DNA from: Richelia sp. CSU_2_1
Lineage (GTDB): Bacteria; Cyanobacteriota; Cyanobacteriia; Cyanobacteriales; Microcoleaceae
DNA: 64,000 nt
Direction: 5' to 3'
Assembly: GCA_012034575.1 (NCBI GenBank)
Contig: JAAUPF010000011.1
Span: 1-64,000 of the forward strand
The position numbers and the translations under genes are program-made. The notes beneath the pieces are model-generated. The model was given only the letters and a program-made list of their open reading frames with translations, did not search any database and was not told the origin of the DNA. Numbering within the stretch: the first letter of the stretch is position 1; each line of letters begins with the position of its first letter. Positions 7,947-16,130 of the stretch are shown in pieces.

Positions 7947-8603
7947 TCAATCTTGACTAAAAGTTTGAATCAACCAGCGATTAATTTCTCCGTCATTTTG
8001 AGTTTGACTTCGAGTCAAAGCTTCTTGAACTACAGCTATCTCCAAACCAGGTAACACGCGGGATTGTTGAATTCTACCACTACCTCCATTATTAATTGCA
8101 AAGGCAAAAACTTCCCGCGCGTTAGCACGTTCCACCCAATATTCACTTATTCCTGCACCTTCATACAACAAACGCTTTGTACCCAAATCATCATTAAAAG
8201 AAGATGCTCCAATTTCAATTATCAAATTTGGCGGATCGTATTCATTCAAATTAACAGGTGAATTGCTGTCGTCGGGAGGTACTCTCAAACCCGAACCAAT
8301 GTAGTAAGCTAAATCGGGTTGAAATTCTCGAATACCTGATTTGCGAAAACTGGTATTAGTAAATTGAACTACTGGAATATTTCGCAAAGTGGCAAACAAA
8401 ATAACTACATAAATCATAATTGAATTTTGACGCCCGTGAGATGGTCCTACTGGTGACATTTCAACCCTCATTTGTTCTTCGTAATAATAGAAATTGCCTT
8501 TTTCCCAAGCTAAATCCTCAGAGAAATCTAGAAATTCTTCCCATGTTGCCTTTACCCAAACATCCGTTTCCAAAAACTGCGTAATTGCCGAATTAGAAGC
8601 CAT
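7947..8603 (-). CDS. Uma2-family PD-(D/E)XK endonuclease
   Basis: 218 residues of the Uma2 (formerly DUF820) family, extremely expanded in cyanobacteria. Visible landmarks: SPVGPSHGRQN, a FQPDLAYY strand with the first acidic residue, PPNLIIEIGASS with the second, and the closing TKRLLYEGAGISEYWV. The usual family motif is EVLSPST where this has EIGASSF. The ATG overlaps the end of the upstream ATPase gene by 11 bases, so it is probably translated with it. Biological targets of Uma2 proteins are poorly known. Coupling to a DndD-like ATPase suggests recruitment to the defence cassette, but Uma2 genes are so common that chance placement is possible. Confidence 0.85.
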   Translation of the reverse strand: MASNSAITQFLETDVWVKATWEEFLDFSEDLAWEKGNFYYYEEQMRVEMSPVGPSHGRQNSIMIYVVILFATLRNIPVVQFTNTSFRKSGIREFQPDLAYYIGSGLRVPPDDSNSPVNLNEYDPPNLIIEIGASSFNDDLGTKRLLYEGAGISEYWVERANAREVFAFAINNGGSGRIQQSRVLPGLEIAVVQEALTRSQTQNDGEINRWLIQTFSQD

Positions 8604-10657
8604 AATCCACCTCTACAATCTCTGTATATTCAAATTCATTCGGGCTGCGCTTAACTAAAGGATAGCGCGAACCGCCAAGTTCGATCGCATCTTCTTCGCA
8701 ATCAGCTTTCGGAGAGTTGTACACCAGCACGTATTCTCTACCGATGCAGCTTTCCATCTCTCTAGCAACTTCTCCCCGCCACTGAGTTTTAGTTACCAAA
8801 ACTATTAATTGATTTGCCAACTTTGGTATTATTGGCAATTTGCTTGCGATAAATTTCGTCCAAACTGCCAAAAGGAGAATCCATCACGATCGGAAATGTA
8901 CTGCTATCGGGCCCCATCAAAGTATTCTTTTGACTCCACTCGCGCACGCCGTCAATAATTCCCCCGATAAATGACAAACTGAGAATTTGATTTTCCCCTG
9001 TAGAAGCAGCGACTAAAGCTTCTTTTCCCGAAGTAGTTTCTACTAATGTCAGTTCGTATTTATCGCTCAGCTTGGGAATGTAAGGAGTAAAAGAAATTTG
9101 ACTGAAAATATCCTGTACTCGCTTTTCTAACTGCGAACAAAACTGTTTTTCCAAGCGCGATCGCACTTCAATTAAACGGTCGATCGCATCTTGAGTTGCA
9201 GCAATCCGGCGTTGGGCTAATATTTGCCTTTCTTCATTCATTTGCTGCTTGTCAATTTGCTTGTTTAAAGCTGCAAACTGTACCTTCAAACTCTCTATTT
9301 GCTGCTGGTTAGAGCCAGTTTCTCTGTGCAAATCGCCAATTTTAATCTCAATTTCATCCAAATTTCTTTGCAAGCCGCTAACATCACCGTTAGGATAATT
9401 TCGCAGCTTATTATTAATATCTTCCAACTGATTTTCCATCCGAGCAAGTTCGGTACGATCGCGCCTAATATTGCTTTGCAGCCGATCGATTTCTTCCCAA
9501 AAATCAGCAACTTGCCTGTCTATTTCATTAACTCGATCGCTAATCCGAATTGTAGCTTCATCCACATCTCCAAATCCCGCTTTATCCAGCCATCCCCTAA
9601 CATTTTCGCAAGCTTCAGAATCCTCAATTAATTCTGTTCCGCAAATGCACTGCTGCTGGGCTAATAACTTTTCCAAAAACGGTTTCTGAATCCCAGATAG
9701 CAACTCACCTTTTTCTCGCAATCCTGCAAACACAGCTTGAAATTCAGCCGCAGCATCCGACAAAAACATCCCGTAGGCGCGCCCGGAAATCGCTTTTTTG
9801 ATAGCATCACCAGCCCTTACTAATTGTTCTTTAAATAAAGCTTTCTGTATTTCCAATTCATCGCGCAACTTTTGCAATTCTCCAGCACCGCTGAGTTCCA
9901 ATAAACTAGCGTTAATCGTTCTTTTGACTTCTCCTAAATTTGCCAACTCTTGCTCGATTTCAGCTTGTCTTTTCCCCAATTGTTCTAATTCTTTTTCGCA
10001 TTTATTTTTATCACCCAACAACTTTTTACTTTCCGCATCGCCGACTAAGATCAAATCGGTTTCTAAAGATTTTCTGGAATCATTTAAATGCCGGATCGAT
10101 CGATTCAACACCTCTACGCCCAGCAATTCCTTAGTAGCTTCAGCAATTTCTGCTCTTTTATCGTACCGAACAATTTGCTCGATGCGTTCCCCATCAAAAA
10201 AGAAATATTGATGCAAACTCTCCGGCAAAATCCGCCCGATAATATCCTCGGGATGCTGCGCCGTCGGCATCCAACGACCGTCATCTTTGGCTAAAGTTAG
10301 TGATAGTTCGCTGGGACTTTGTTCTACAGAATTTTCGGTTTTGTAAGCGCGGCAAACGCGATAAGCTTTGTAGCGATTGCTGTCATGTTCAAACACGATT
10401 TCCGCCCAACAAGCCACAGCTTTGCCAATTTCTGCTTCAGCAAGAGCGCGCTTATTTACTAATCGTTCTCCCGCTGCAAAAGCTGCACTAAATTTTTCGT
10501 AAAGTACCCAAGTAAAAGCATTCATCAAAGCAGTTTTTCCAGCACCATTATTGCCGTGAATCACTGTAGTGTTTTGTATCCCGCAGGCTAACTTAATTTC
10601 GGGAGTTTTGCCGTAAAACTGTCTAAAGTTACACAGAATAATTGAAATTAACCTCAT
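8593..10657 (-). CDS. DndD-like SMC/Rad50-type ATPase, frameshifted near C terminus (cassette A)
   Basis: About 688 residues if the break is repaired. Walker A is HGNNGAGKTALMNAF; then ESLHQYFFFDGERIEQ, the FFFDGE stretch characteristic of DndD-type ATPases; a coiled coil with a Rad50-like CICG turn near residue 335; a second coiled coil; the signature AASTGENQILSLSF; and Walker B IVMDSPFGSLDEIYRKQIA. The frame then ends after a short out-of-frame tail, while the expected continuation (IPKLANQLIVLVTKTQW...) is in the next frame down to 8593. The break is at about 8828-8833, where two bases appear missing (or one added). Given the many similar breaks in this window, a sequence error is as likely as a mutation. 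A 103-residue partner lies upstream; the Uma2 gene overlaps its end. Confidence 0.8.
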
Positions 10658-10834
10658 AGGAAAAGTTGATAGTTGACAGTTGACAGTTGACAGTTGACAG
10701 TCGAGAGTTGAGAGTTGAGAATTGAGAGTTGACAGTTAGGGAAATTATCTGCGTTTATCCGCGTTTATCTGCACTTATCTGCGGTTAACAGTTGACAGTC
10801 ACCTTCGAGAATCTTCTCACTGTCAAAGCGATTG
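10658..10834. repeat. Repeat-filled spacer (GTTGACA, GAGAGTT and GCGTTTATC types)
   Basis: Holds about four tandem GTTGACA heptamers, then GAGTCGAGAGTTGAGAG variants, then four copies of a TCTGCGTTTATC-like unit and GGTTAACAGTTGACAG. It is the reverse complement of the composite in the 7540-7632 spacer. No gene or promoter could be distinguished in it. Confidence 0.85.
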
Positions 10835-11143
10835 CTATACAACCGCTTCCTTAATAATTTTTAAAATGTCATCGCTGATGTAGCGGGGAGATTTCATGTA
10901 TAATTTATCTTTCTCTATTTCCAAGACTCGCTCGATAATTTGCCGCACTTCCGGCGGCGCGGTAGTAATCGGTTCTTGGATGCTAGTCAAATCTCGATCG
11001 ACTTGATAAGATGCGCGTTTTTCTGCTAAGATATCTGTGGATATATTGGGAATTGCATTGTTGCCGTATCTAAAAATCGGTGTTTCTTTGGCTATCTCAC
11101 GTGCGGTCGGATATTCCAGCCAATTTTCTAGGGAACTTTCCAT
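10835..11143 (-). CDS. Small 'DNA modification system-associated' protein with N-terminal extension (cassette A)
   Basis: 102 residues from the ATG at 11143 (a TTG precedes it directly). The C-terminal ~45 residues (PPEVRQIIERVLEIEKDKLY, then SPRYISDDILKII) match in pattern the 54-residue protein at 2932-3096. The N-terminal half (LENWLEYPTAREIAKETPIF) has no counterpart there. It precedes the DndD-like ATPase gene, as its relative does in cassette B. The ATG overlaps, as TGATG, the stop of a 29-codon open frame made of 12-base repeats, so its translation may depend on that leader. No enzymatic motif; a subunit or adaptor role is inferred from position only. Confidence 0.65.
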   Translation of the reverse strand: MESSLENWLEYPTAREIAKETPIFRYGNNAIPNISTDILAEKRASYQVDRDLTSIQEPITTAPPEVRQIIERVLEIEKDKLYMKSPRYISDDILKIIKEAVV

Positions 11144-11243
11144 CAAATTTTACCTCTCATTTTTTCAGATATTTTTTCAGACATTTTTTCAGACATTTTT
11201 TCAGGCATTTTTTCAGGCATTTTTTCAGGCATTTTTTCAGAAT
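11143..11243 (-). repeat. 12-bp minisatellite encoding an (M-P/S-E-K) leader ORF
   Basis: Read on the minus strand, ATG(C/T)CTGAAAAA is repeated six to seven times with small changes. The unit is 12 bases, so it keeps one frame: from the ATG at 11232 it encodes MPEK x3, MSEK x2, ISEK, then MRGKI and stops at TGA 11145-11143, overlapping the ATG of the next gene (TGATG). The 29-codon frame is preceded by an in-frame TAA. It may be a translated, copy-number-variable leader or simply an A-rich repeat before the ribosome site of the downstream gene. Several internal ATGs could act as starts. Confidence 0.6.
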
Positions 11244-11413
11244 CTTTTTAAGAATTTTTCAGTCTAGCAACTCACGCAAATCTAGAATATAGCAATTCTC
11301 AAGCAACTGAAGGCATATTACCAATTACTAATTACCAACTACCCAGAATAACTCATTTTCCAGAAAATTGCTAAAATTATCTATTCTCAACATAAACCCA
11401 ACCAGAACAAATG

Positions 11414-12817
11414 TCAAATATCTAACAGCCCGTAACGCTTTTGCAATTGCAACAATTTCACTCTAGCTTCCCCAGCATTGTCAGCTAAATCGGCAAATTC
11501 CAAGAAGCGTTTCAACTCTTTTCTGAGCAAATTGCGCTCGACTTCTAAGGTTTCCCTACCCAAATCGGGAGGTAAAACTATCATGTCAAATAAAGTCGCC
11601 CTTTCCTTTCCCGGATGCGGCCGCAAAATCCGCCCGCGACGCTGAATAAACTGGCGCGGATTGCTGCTGCTAGCTAAAATTACAGCATGGCGAATTGCGG
11701 GAATATCAACGCCTTCATCCAAACAGCGAATTGCTACCAAACCTTGCAATTCTCCCGTTTCAAATTGTTTGCGCAATTTTTCTCTTTCTGCTACAGAAGT
11801 CGCCGCCGTATAAGTGTTAATGCGATATCCCAATTCTGCACCCAATAACTTTGCAGTTTCTGTTAGCTGGCGGTGGTTGTGGCGGCGAGTTCCAGATTCG
11901 ATCGCGCCGTCACCGCAGTAGAATAAAGTATGCGTCGTATCGAGACGGCGAACCATCAAATCCCGCAAAGCATTTAACTTATTTGCCGCCGCCCCAATCA
12001 ACCGCGCCCGCTGCATTAATAAAGGCGTTAAAGCATCCTTATCTGCTACTTTTTCATCGCCCCACAACGCCCAACCAATCTTTTGAGTCAAGCGGGAATA
12101 TTTGCGAGTTTCAACTTCAGTCAATTCGACTAAAATCGGATAGTATAAATAATGGACTAATGCTTTTTGGCGGATGGCATCGGCTAAAGTAAGTTCCGGC
12201 TGCAAAACCGGGCCGAAATAATCTAAAATCGCCTCAGTTCCCTCTCCGTCAAAATGCCTTTCCGGCGTTGCGGAAAGGGCGAGACGCAATCCGATATTGC
12301 GCGGCAAACTTTGTTCCAAACGCGGCGCGCCCAAATTGTGAACTTCGTCTCCGACAATCAAAGTTTTTTCGGGAAAATAGCGCAGTTGCGATTGCAAACT
12401 CTCTGACATTAACGTAGCATTGGTAGTGATAATTGTCAGAAACGGTCGATCGCCCGCCAGGACTTCATACAAACTCGCAGCTAGTTTATTTTGCCAGCTC
12501 TGAGCGCGATCGAATGCTAAAATAGGTTGCAAACCAAATTTTTCCGACTCGCGCGCCCACTGATTTACCAAATGACAGTAAGGGCAAATTACCAGCAGAA
12601 CTTGCAGGTTAATTTTATGGTATAATTCAGTGGCGATCGCCAGTGCAGTAATCGTCTTGCCGCTACCCGTCGCCATTTTCAACGTACCGCGTCCCCGATG
12701 CGCAAACCAATTAGCAACCGCCTCTCGCTGGTACTGCCGCAATTGCAACGCTGGCGGCATTTTCGGAAAACCAAATTGCAAATTAGCGGATTGCTTCATA
12801 TCATTGCTTGATATCAT
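11414..12817 (-). CDS. SF2 helicase, phosphorothioation-system restriction enzyme type (cassette A)
   Basis: 467 residues from ATG 12817 (ATG 12799 is equally plausible; a TTG at 12874 is less so). The order is LRQYQREAVANWF (Q-motif region), Walker A MATGSGKT near residue 50, a CPYCH segment, DEVH box VGDEVHNLG, SATPERHFDGEG, then the second RecA domain with RCLDEGVDIPA and motif VI QFIQRRGRILRPH. I recognise this compact DEAD/DEAH form as the family annotated 'DNA phosphorothioation system restriction enzyme', thought to supply the restriction side of Dnd loci in cyanobacteria. No nuclease domain is obvious, so cleavage activity is not shown by the sequence. It heads cassette A and has a paralogue fused to a PLD domain at 3113-5242. 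Confidence 0.8.
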   Translation of the reverse strand: MISSNDMKQSANLQFGFPKMPPALQLRQYQREAVANWFAHRGRGTLKMATGSGKTITALAIATELYHKINLQVLLVICPYCHLVNQWARESEKFGLQPILAFDRAQSWQNKLAASLYEVLAGDRPFLTIITTNATLMSESLQSQLRYFPEKTLIVGDEVHNLGAPRLEQSLPRNIGLRLALSATPERHFDGEGTEAILDYFGPVLQPELTLADAIRQKALVHYLYYPILVELTEVETRKYSRLTQKIGWALWGDEKVADKDALTPLLMQRARLIGAAANKLNALRDLMVRRLDTTHTLFYCGDGAIESGTRRHNHRQLTETAKLLGAELGYRINTYTAATSVAEREKLRKQFETGELQGLVAIRCLDEGVDIPAIRHAVILASSSNPRQFIQRRGRILRPHPGKERATLFDMIVLPPDLGRETLEVERNLLRKELKRFLEFADLADNAGEARVKLLQLQKRYGLLDI

Positions 12818-12818
12818 A

Positions 12819-12838
12819 TAGATGCCACTAGATGCCAC
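12819..12838 (-). promoter_or_regulatory. Direct 10-bp repeat just upstream of the cassette A helicase start
   Basis: Two adjacent perfect copies of TAGATGCCAC (plus-strand reading) abut the ATG at 12817. If transcription starts farther upstream they would lie in the 5' leader, where they could bind a regulator or simply be a small duplication. Nothing else identifies a function. Confidence 0.25.
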
Positions 12839-12902
12839 ATTCCTAAAATTCAACAGCAACTCATTTCTAACCAAAACTTAACAGCTAGAACAAATTTTCC
12901 GC

Positions 12903-12944
12903 CGACAGTTGCAAATCGACAGTTGCAAATCGACAGTTGCAAAT
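12903..12944. repeat. Three tandem 14-bp repeats (CGACAGTTGCAAAT)
   Basis: Three perfect head-to-tail copies, with a partial fourth (CCGACAG), lie in the 220-base spacer between the cassette A helicase and the Cys-motif protein gene. This unit is not repeated elsewhere in the window as far as I can see. Confidence 0.8.
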
Positions 12945-13038
12945 CCGACAGCACATCGATTACGGGTCAAACATCTTCCTTCTCTTTAATTTCAGGCTGC
13001 TGTTACTGAATTGAAATTACCATCAGCAATTAACTCCT

Positions 13039-13449
13039 TTAAAATTCCATATCGCTATCAGCTTCCCAATCAGGACAGCTATCCGATTCCACGCCAGTAG
13101 GGTGCATCGCGCAAACCAACAAATTTCCCCCGTAAACTTGACCGTGATAATTGCGACAGCCTCGACAAGCCGGCTGCTGCATCGGCGACGGTTCTACATA
13201 AGTAACCAACGACAAATCAATCTGGTCAAACTCCGGGTCGAACTCCCGACAAACTTCAATTATCGGTTCTATAAATTCATTAAATAAACCGTCAAATTCA
13301 TTGAAATAACCGTCAATATCGTTAATCAGATTGTTTTGTACTTGTTCTGCAAACTCTTCGGACATTTTTGCCAAAACATCGAGCATTTCGACAAATTCAT
13401 CGCTCACGTCGCTGAAAAAATGCTCTACTTCAGACACAGCATTTTCCAT
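13039..13449 (-). CDS. Conserved cyanobacterial hypothetical protein with C-terminal Cys motif
   Basis: 136 residues from the ATG at 13449; a TTG at 13491 would add 14 residues. The first ~90 are acidic amphipathic helices rich in Phe, Glu and Asp (EHFFSDVSDEFVEMLDV). The C-terminal ~45 hold four cysteines in the pattern CRGCRNYHGQ, LLVCAMHP, DSCPDWE, which looks like a small metal- or redox-binding knuckle. I recognise this Cys block from cyanobacterial hypothetical proteins but know no function. It is flanked by repeats on the helicase side and by an inverted repeat upstream. It does not appear to be part of the defence cassettes. Confidence 0.7.
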   Translation of the reverse strand: MENAVSEVEHFFSDVSDEFVEMLDVLAKMSEEFAEQVQNNLINDIDGYFNEFDGLFNEFIEPIIEVCREFDPEFDQIDLSLVTYVEPSPMQQPACRGCRNYHGQVYGGNLLVCAMHPTGVESDSCPDWEADSDMEF

Positions 13450-13612
13450 TACTTCAAAAAACCTTTTGACCAATCTTCCATTGATTTGCAAGCTTAATGT
13501 TGAGAAATGTTTAACACAGATGCGCGGCCAGCCTCAAGCGCAGTGCTTTAGGCTACTTTCAATTCTATTACCTATTGCCCTAGATCCGTCCATATTTGCA
13601 CGGGCAGCCAGT

Positions 13613-13674
13613 AATCGGGTTTTTTTACTACCATACTTCGCGCTTACCCGCAGAGCAGCCTCAAAAACCCGATT
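13613..13674. repeat. 12-bp perfect inverted repeat with 38-nt loop
   Basis: AATCGGGTTTTT at 13613-13624 pairs with AAAAACCCGATT at 13663-13674; both arms are followed by T runs on one strand or the other. It may act as a bidirectional terminator, or be a small dispersed palindromic element. It lies in the 290-base gap between the Cys-motif gene and the terminator of the phasin-like gene. Confidence 0.55.
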
Positions 13675-13695
13675 TTTTTGATTTCTAAAAAGGAA

Positions 13696-13727
13696 AACCT
13701 AGAGACTGCCTCTAGGTTCCCTTAATG
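13696..13727 (-). terminator. Rho-independent terminator of the phasin-like gene
   Basis: On the minus strand, AACCTAGAG-GCAGT-CTCTAGGTT forms a perfect nine-base-pair stem with a five-base loop, followed by TTCCTTTTT. It lies about 65 bases after the stop codon of the gene ending at 13783, in the right orientation for that gene. Confidence 0.7.
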
Positions 13728-13782
13728 AAGTACGATCGAACTTTTTACCGTCCCGAGTTCAATCTGGAGTTCAATCCGGAGT

Positions 13783-14163
13783 TCAATCCCGCTTTAAATT
13801 TCGCAGTTCTTCTTGTAAATTCTGCACCTGTTCCCGCAGCTTGTCTACGCCCCCAGTATCTTTAGCCTCTTTTTTGGGAGAATCTTCTTCTTCAGACACA
13901 ATTTCAATGCGACGGGGTTCGGCAGGTTTTTCATCTTTAACTGGTGTTACCGGCTGTTGCTGCTGGGCTTGCTGCACCATATCTTCAACAAAACGGCGGG
14001 CTTCTTCCGTTGACATTTCCCCCCGCTTCACCAATTCATCTGCCAGCTTTTGGGCTTCAGCACGCAATTCATTCAGCTTGTTACCTGCTTTCTCACCAGC
14101 GTAGGAAGCTAGTCCGACGCCCAGATAAACTGCTTTTTGTAAAATATCTCCAAAACCAGGCAT
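13783..14163 (-). CDS. Phasin-family-like protein
   Basis: 126 residues. The N-terminal half (MPGFGDILQKAVYLGVGLAS, then a helical run ending GEMSTEEARRFVEDMVQQ) matches cyanobacterial proteins annotated as phasin family or polyhydroxyalkanoate-granule associated. A Gln/Pro-rich linker and an acidic stretch follow. The C terminus is a heptad coiled coil (VDKLREQVQNLQEELRNLK). Such proteins coat storage granules or act as coiled-coil scaffolds; the former role is by family only. It is followed by a good terminator, so it is likely transcribed alone, just downstream of the SRP RNA gene on the same strand. Confidence 0.65.
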   Translation of the reverse strand: MPGFGDILQKAVYLGVGLASYAGEKAGNKLNELRAEAQKLADELVKRGEMSTEEARRFVEDMVQQAQQQQPVTPVKDEKPAEPRRIEIVSEEEDSPKKEAKDTGGVDKLREQVQNLQEELRNLKRD

Positions 14164-14186
14164 AGGAACTACACCTCATAAAACAG

Positions 14187-14285
14187 GGTGAACCGGAGAC
14201 CACGCCTATTACAAGCATCCCGTGTTGCTGCTACCTTCCGGTCCTGACAAGGTTTGGGCGTTGGAATCGCATGGGTCCAGTTCAC
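14187..14285 (-). ncRNA. ffs: Small bacterial signal recognition particle RNA (4.5S type)
   Basis: Read on the minus strand, the segment contains GTCAGGACCGGAAGGTAGCAG, the invariant apical domain of bacterial SRP RNA. The ends pair as expected: GTGAACTGGACC at the 5' side with GGTCTCCGGTTCAC at the 3' side. The length of about 99 bases is normal for the small bacterial form. The RNA binds Ffh and directs membrane-protein ribosomes to the translocon. It stands alone between yciI and the phasin-like gene; the exact ends are inferred from the stem. Confidence 0.95.
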
Positions 14286-14307
14286 TTACGAGTATAACAC
14301 AATTAAT

Positions 14308-14574
14308 TTATTCTTCAACAACACACCAGTGATAAATTTCGTAAGTAACGCAGCCGTTCTTCACCAGGGGGTCTTCAGCGACGATCGCCCTTGCCTCATC
14401 CATCGAAGCCGCTTCAAACAGCAGCATACCGCCGCCCCGCCTTGCCCAGTAGCCAGTTTTCGCTCGGTGTCCTTTAGAAATCAACTCTCGGACATAAGCC
14501 CTGTGGGCTGGCACGTACTGGTCAAATACGGGCTTTTCGACAATTCCTCGCTCTATTTTGACAAACCAAGGCAT
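14308..14574 (-). CDS. YciI-family protein
   Basis: 88 residues, the full length of the YciI fold. Visible features are MPWFVKIERG, the family histidine in VPAHRAYVREL, and the Asp in EDPLVKNGCVTYEIY. YciI proteins adopt a ferredoxin-like fold; some are dehalogenase-like or bind small molecules, but most have no known activity. In cyanobacteria the gene often sits near the SRP RNA gene, as here, though that is from memory. The upstream spacer contains a long direct repeat and no obvious ribosome site. Confidence 0.85.
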   Translation of the reverse strand: MPWFVKIERGIVEKPVFDQYVPAHRAYVRELISKGHRAKTGYWARRGGGMLLFEAASMDEARAIVAEDPLVKNGCVTYEIYHWCVVEE

Positions 14575-14978
14575 CTTGTGTGATTTTAGATTTTAGATTT
14601 TAGATTTTAGATTGCAAATTATACGATTTGCAATTGGGGAGAGGACGATTTTCGATGTTTGATTTTAGATTTTAGATTTTAGATTGCAAATTATACGATT
14701 TGCAATTGGGGAGAGGACGATAAGATACATGGGTACGCCTTCAAGGGGCAAAAAGGCAATTGTTCCTTGTAGTGCAAGGGTTTGCGAGATTTGAACATCC
14801 CCTCTACGGGGGTAACTTCAGATTAATAGCCGATCGCTCGCAATTTTGGTAAGCGCGATCGCCCTTGTCCTACTATTCCCAATAGAGAAGAAGCGCAATC
14901 TCAAAAAATACACCACACTCAATTCTCGATCGCCAATTACCAATTACCAATTACCGATTACCAATTACCAATTCCCAA
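14575..14978. repeat. Repeat-rich spacer with a ~55-bp direct duplication
   Basis: Two near-identical blocks (about 14583-14648 and 14660-14720) each hold three to four TTTTAGAT octamers, the small palindrome GCAAATTATACGATTTGC and the sequence CAATTGGGGAGAGGACGA. The right end (14930-14978) is a run of ATTACCA heptamers that reaches the stop codon of cdsA. HIP1 sites lie between. No gene was found in the middle part. Confidence 0.8.
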
Positions 14979-15896
14979 TTAACGAATGATAAAATTAGAG
15001 TCGATCGCGGGCAACAGCATGGTAACAAAATAGTAAACCAACGGCGCGGTAAAAACATAGCTATCAGTGCGATCGAGAATGCCGCCGTGGCCGGGAATTA
15101 ACTGTCCCGAATCCTTGACTCCCGCATCTCGCTTCATCATCGACTCGGTTAAATCTCCTAACAAACTAGCAATGCCAATTAGCAGCCCGAAAATAGCGCC
15201 AGTATAGGGCCAGCCCGGCCAATTCAAATACCAAGCCCCGGCTGCTGCAACTGCGATGCTGCCGCAAACTCCAAAAACTGCGCCTTCTACAGTCTTTTTC
15301 GGGCTGATGTGGGACAGGCTGGTGCGCCCGAAGAATTTGCCCACAAAATAGGCCCCGATGTCCGCCGCCCAGATGCAGCCGAAAGCTAGCAGCAGCGATG
15401 TCAATCCCACAAATAGATTGCTGGGAGTTATCCAAGACTGGGGCGAATAAATGTCGATCGGTGTGTTGCTGGCTACGGCTTGCGAAAGTCCGGTTGTCGC
15501 TTGATAAACTGGGTCGAGGCCCACTCGCAGGCGCACCCAATAGCTGGGCAAGTAACCGCCGTAGAACAGCCCTAAAATTGAGGAGGAAATATCCGCGATC
15601 GTCGATAATTTAGGCAGGAAAAGCAGGTAAAAACAAATTAAAGTTCCGGCTAAGGGAAACATCGCATCGACGAATTGCGGCGCAACGGCGGCACTAATTA
15701 GCAAAACCTGACTGACGGCTAAGGTTGTTTTGGCAGCGGGTGCGATACCTTTCGCCCTGGCTAGCTGAAAATATTCCAGTTGGCCCAGGTACACGATGAT
15801 TCCGAGACCGACGGTAAAGTACCATCCTCCCAAAACAATCATTCCCAAGGCAAGGGCGATCGCAACAATTCCACTGAGGATACGAGACCAAGGCAT
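14979..15896 (-). CDS. cdsA: Phosphatidate cytidylyltransferase
   Basis: 305 residues, a polytopic membrane enzyme that makes CDP-diacylglycerol from phosphatidate and CTP for phosphatidylglycerol synthesis. At least seven hydrophobic segments are visible. The family signature near the C terminus is present: SHISPKKTVEGAVFG, GDLTESMMKRDAGVKD, and PGHGGILDRTDSYVF with the catalytic and metal-binding acidic residues. The start at 15896 gives a normal N terminus (MPWSRILSGIV). The TAA stop overlaps the first unit of an ATTACCA/TTGGTAA repeat run. It lies upstream of neither cbiT nor a lipid operon; a 234-base spacer separates it from cbiT on the same strand. Confidence 0.95.
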   Translation of the reverse strand: MPWSRILSGIVAIALALGMIVLGGWYFTVGLGIIVYLGQLEYFQLARAKGIAPAAKTTLAVSQVLLISAAVAPQFVDAMFPLAGTLICFYLLFLPKLSTIADISSSILGLFYGGYLPSYWVRLRVGLDPVYQATTGLSQAVASNTPIDIYSPQSWITPSNLFVGLTSLLLAFGCIWAADIGAYFVGKFFGRTSLSHISPKKTVEGAVFGVCGSIAVAAAGAWYLNWPGWPYTGAIFGLLIGIASLLGDLTESMMKRDAGVKDSGQLIPGHGGILDRTDSYVFTAPLVYYFVTMLLPAIDSNFIIR

Positions 15897-16130
15897 AAAA
15901 TGAAGTTCTCTTGCAGACGGCGGCGGGTCAATCCAGCTATTGAAACCCTATCTTTAAGTATGAAGGTTAACCGAACTTAAACAAGGTTAAGAATTGCATT
16001 CAGCCAGCACGGACATTGGGCGGCACTGTGCGATTCCTTCACAGTCTAGGAATTGGGCAGTTGGAAATTGGCAATATTTTATTGACTGATGACAACTGAC
16101 AACTGTCAACTGTCAACTGTCAACTAATTT

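Noticed and set aside
11037-11292. Plus-strand open frames rich in FFQTFFQAFFR repeats
   Set aside because: They are the complement of the 12-bp minisatellite and have no ribosome site; the minus-strand reading is coupled to a real gene.
3113-12874. Dpd (7-deazaguanine) modification system as an alternative identity
   Set aside because: Helicases and a PLD domain also occur there, but no DpdA-like transglycosylase is seen, and the DndD-like and assoc-4-like proteins fit a Dnd context better.
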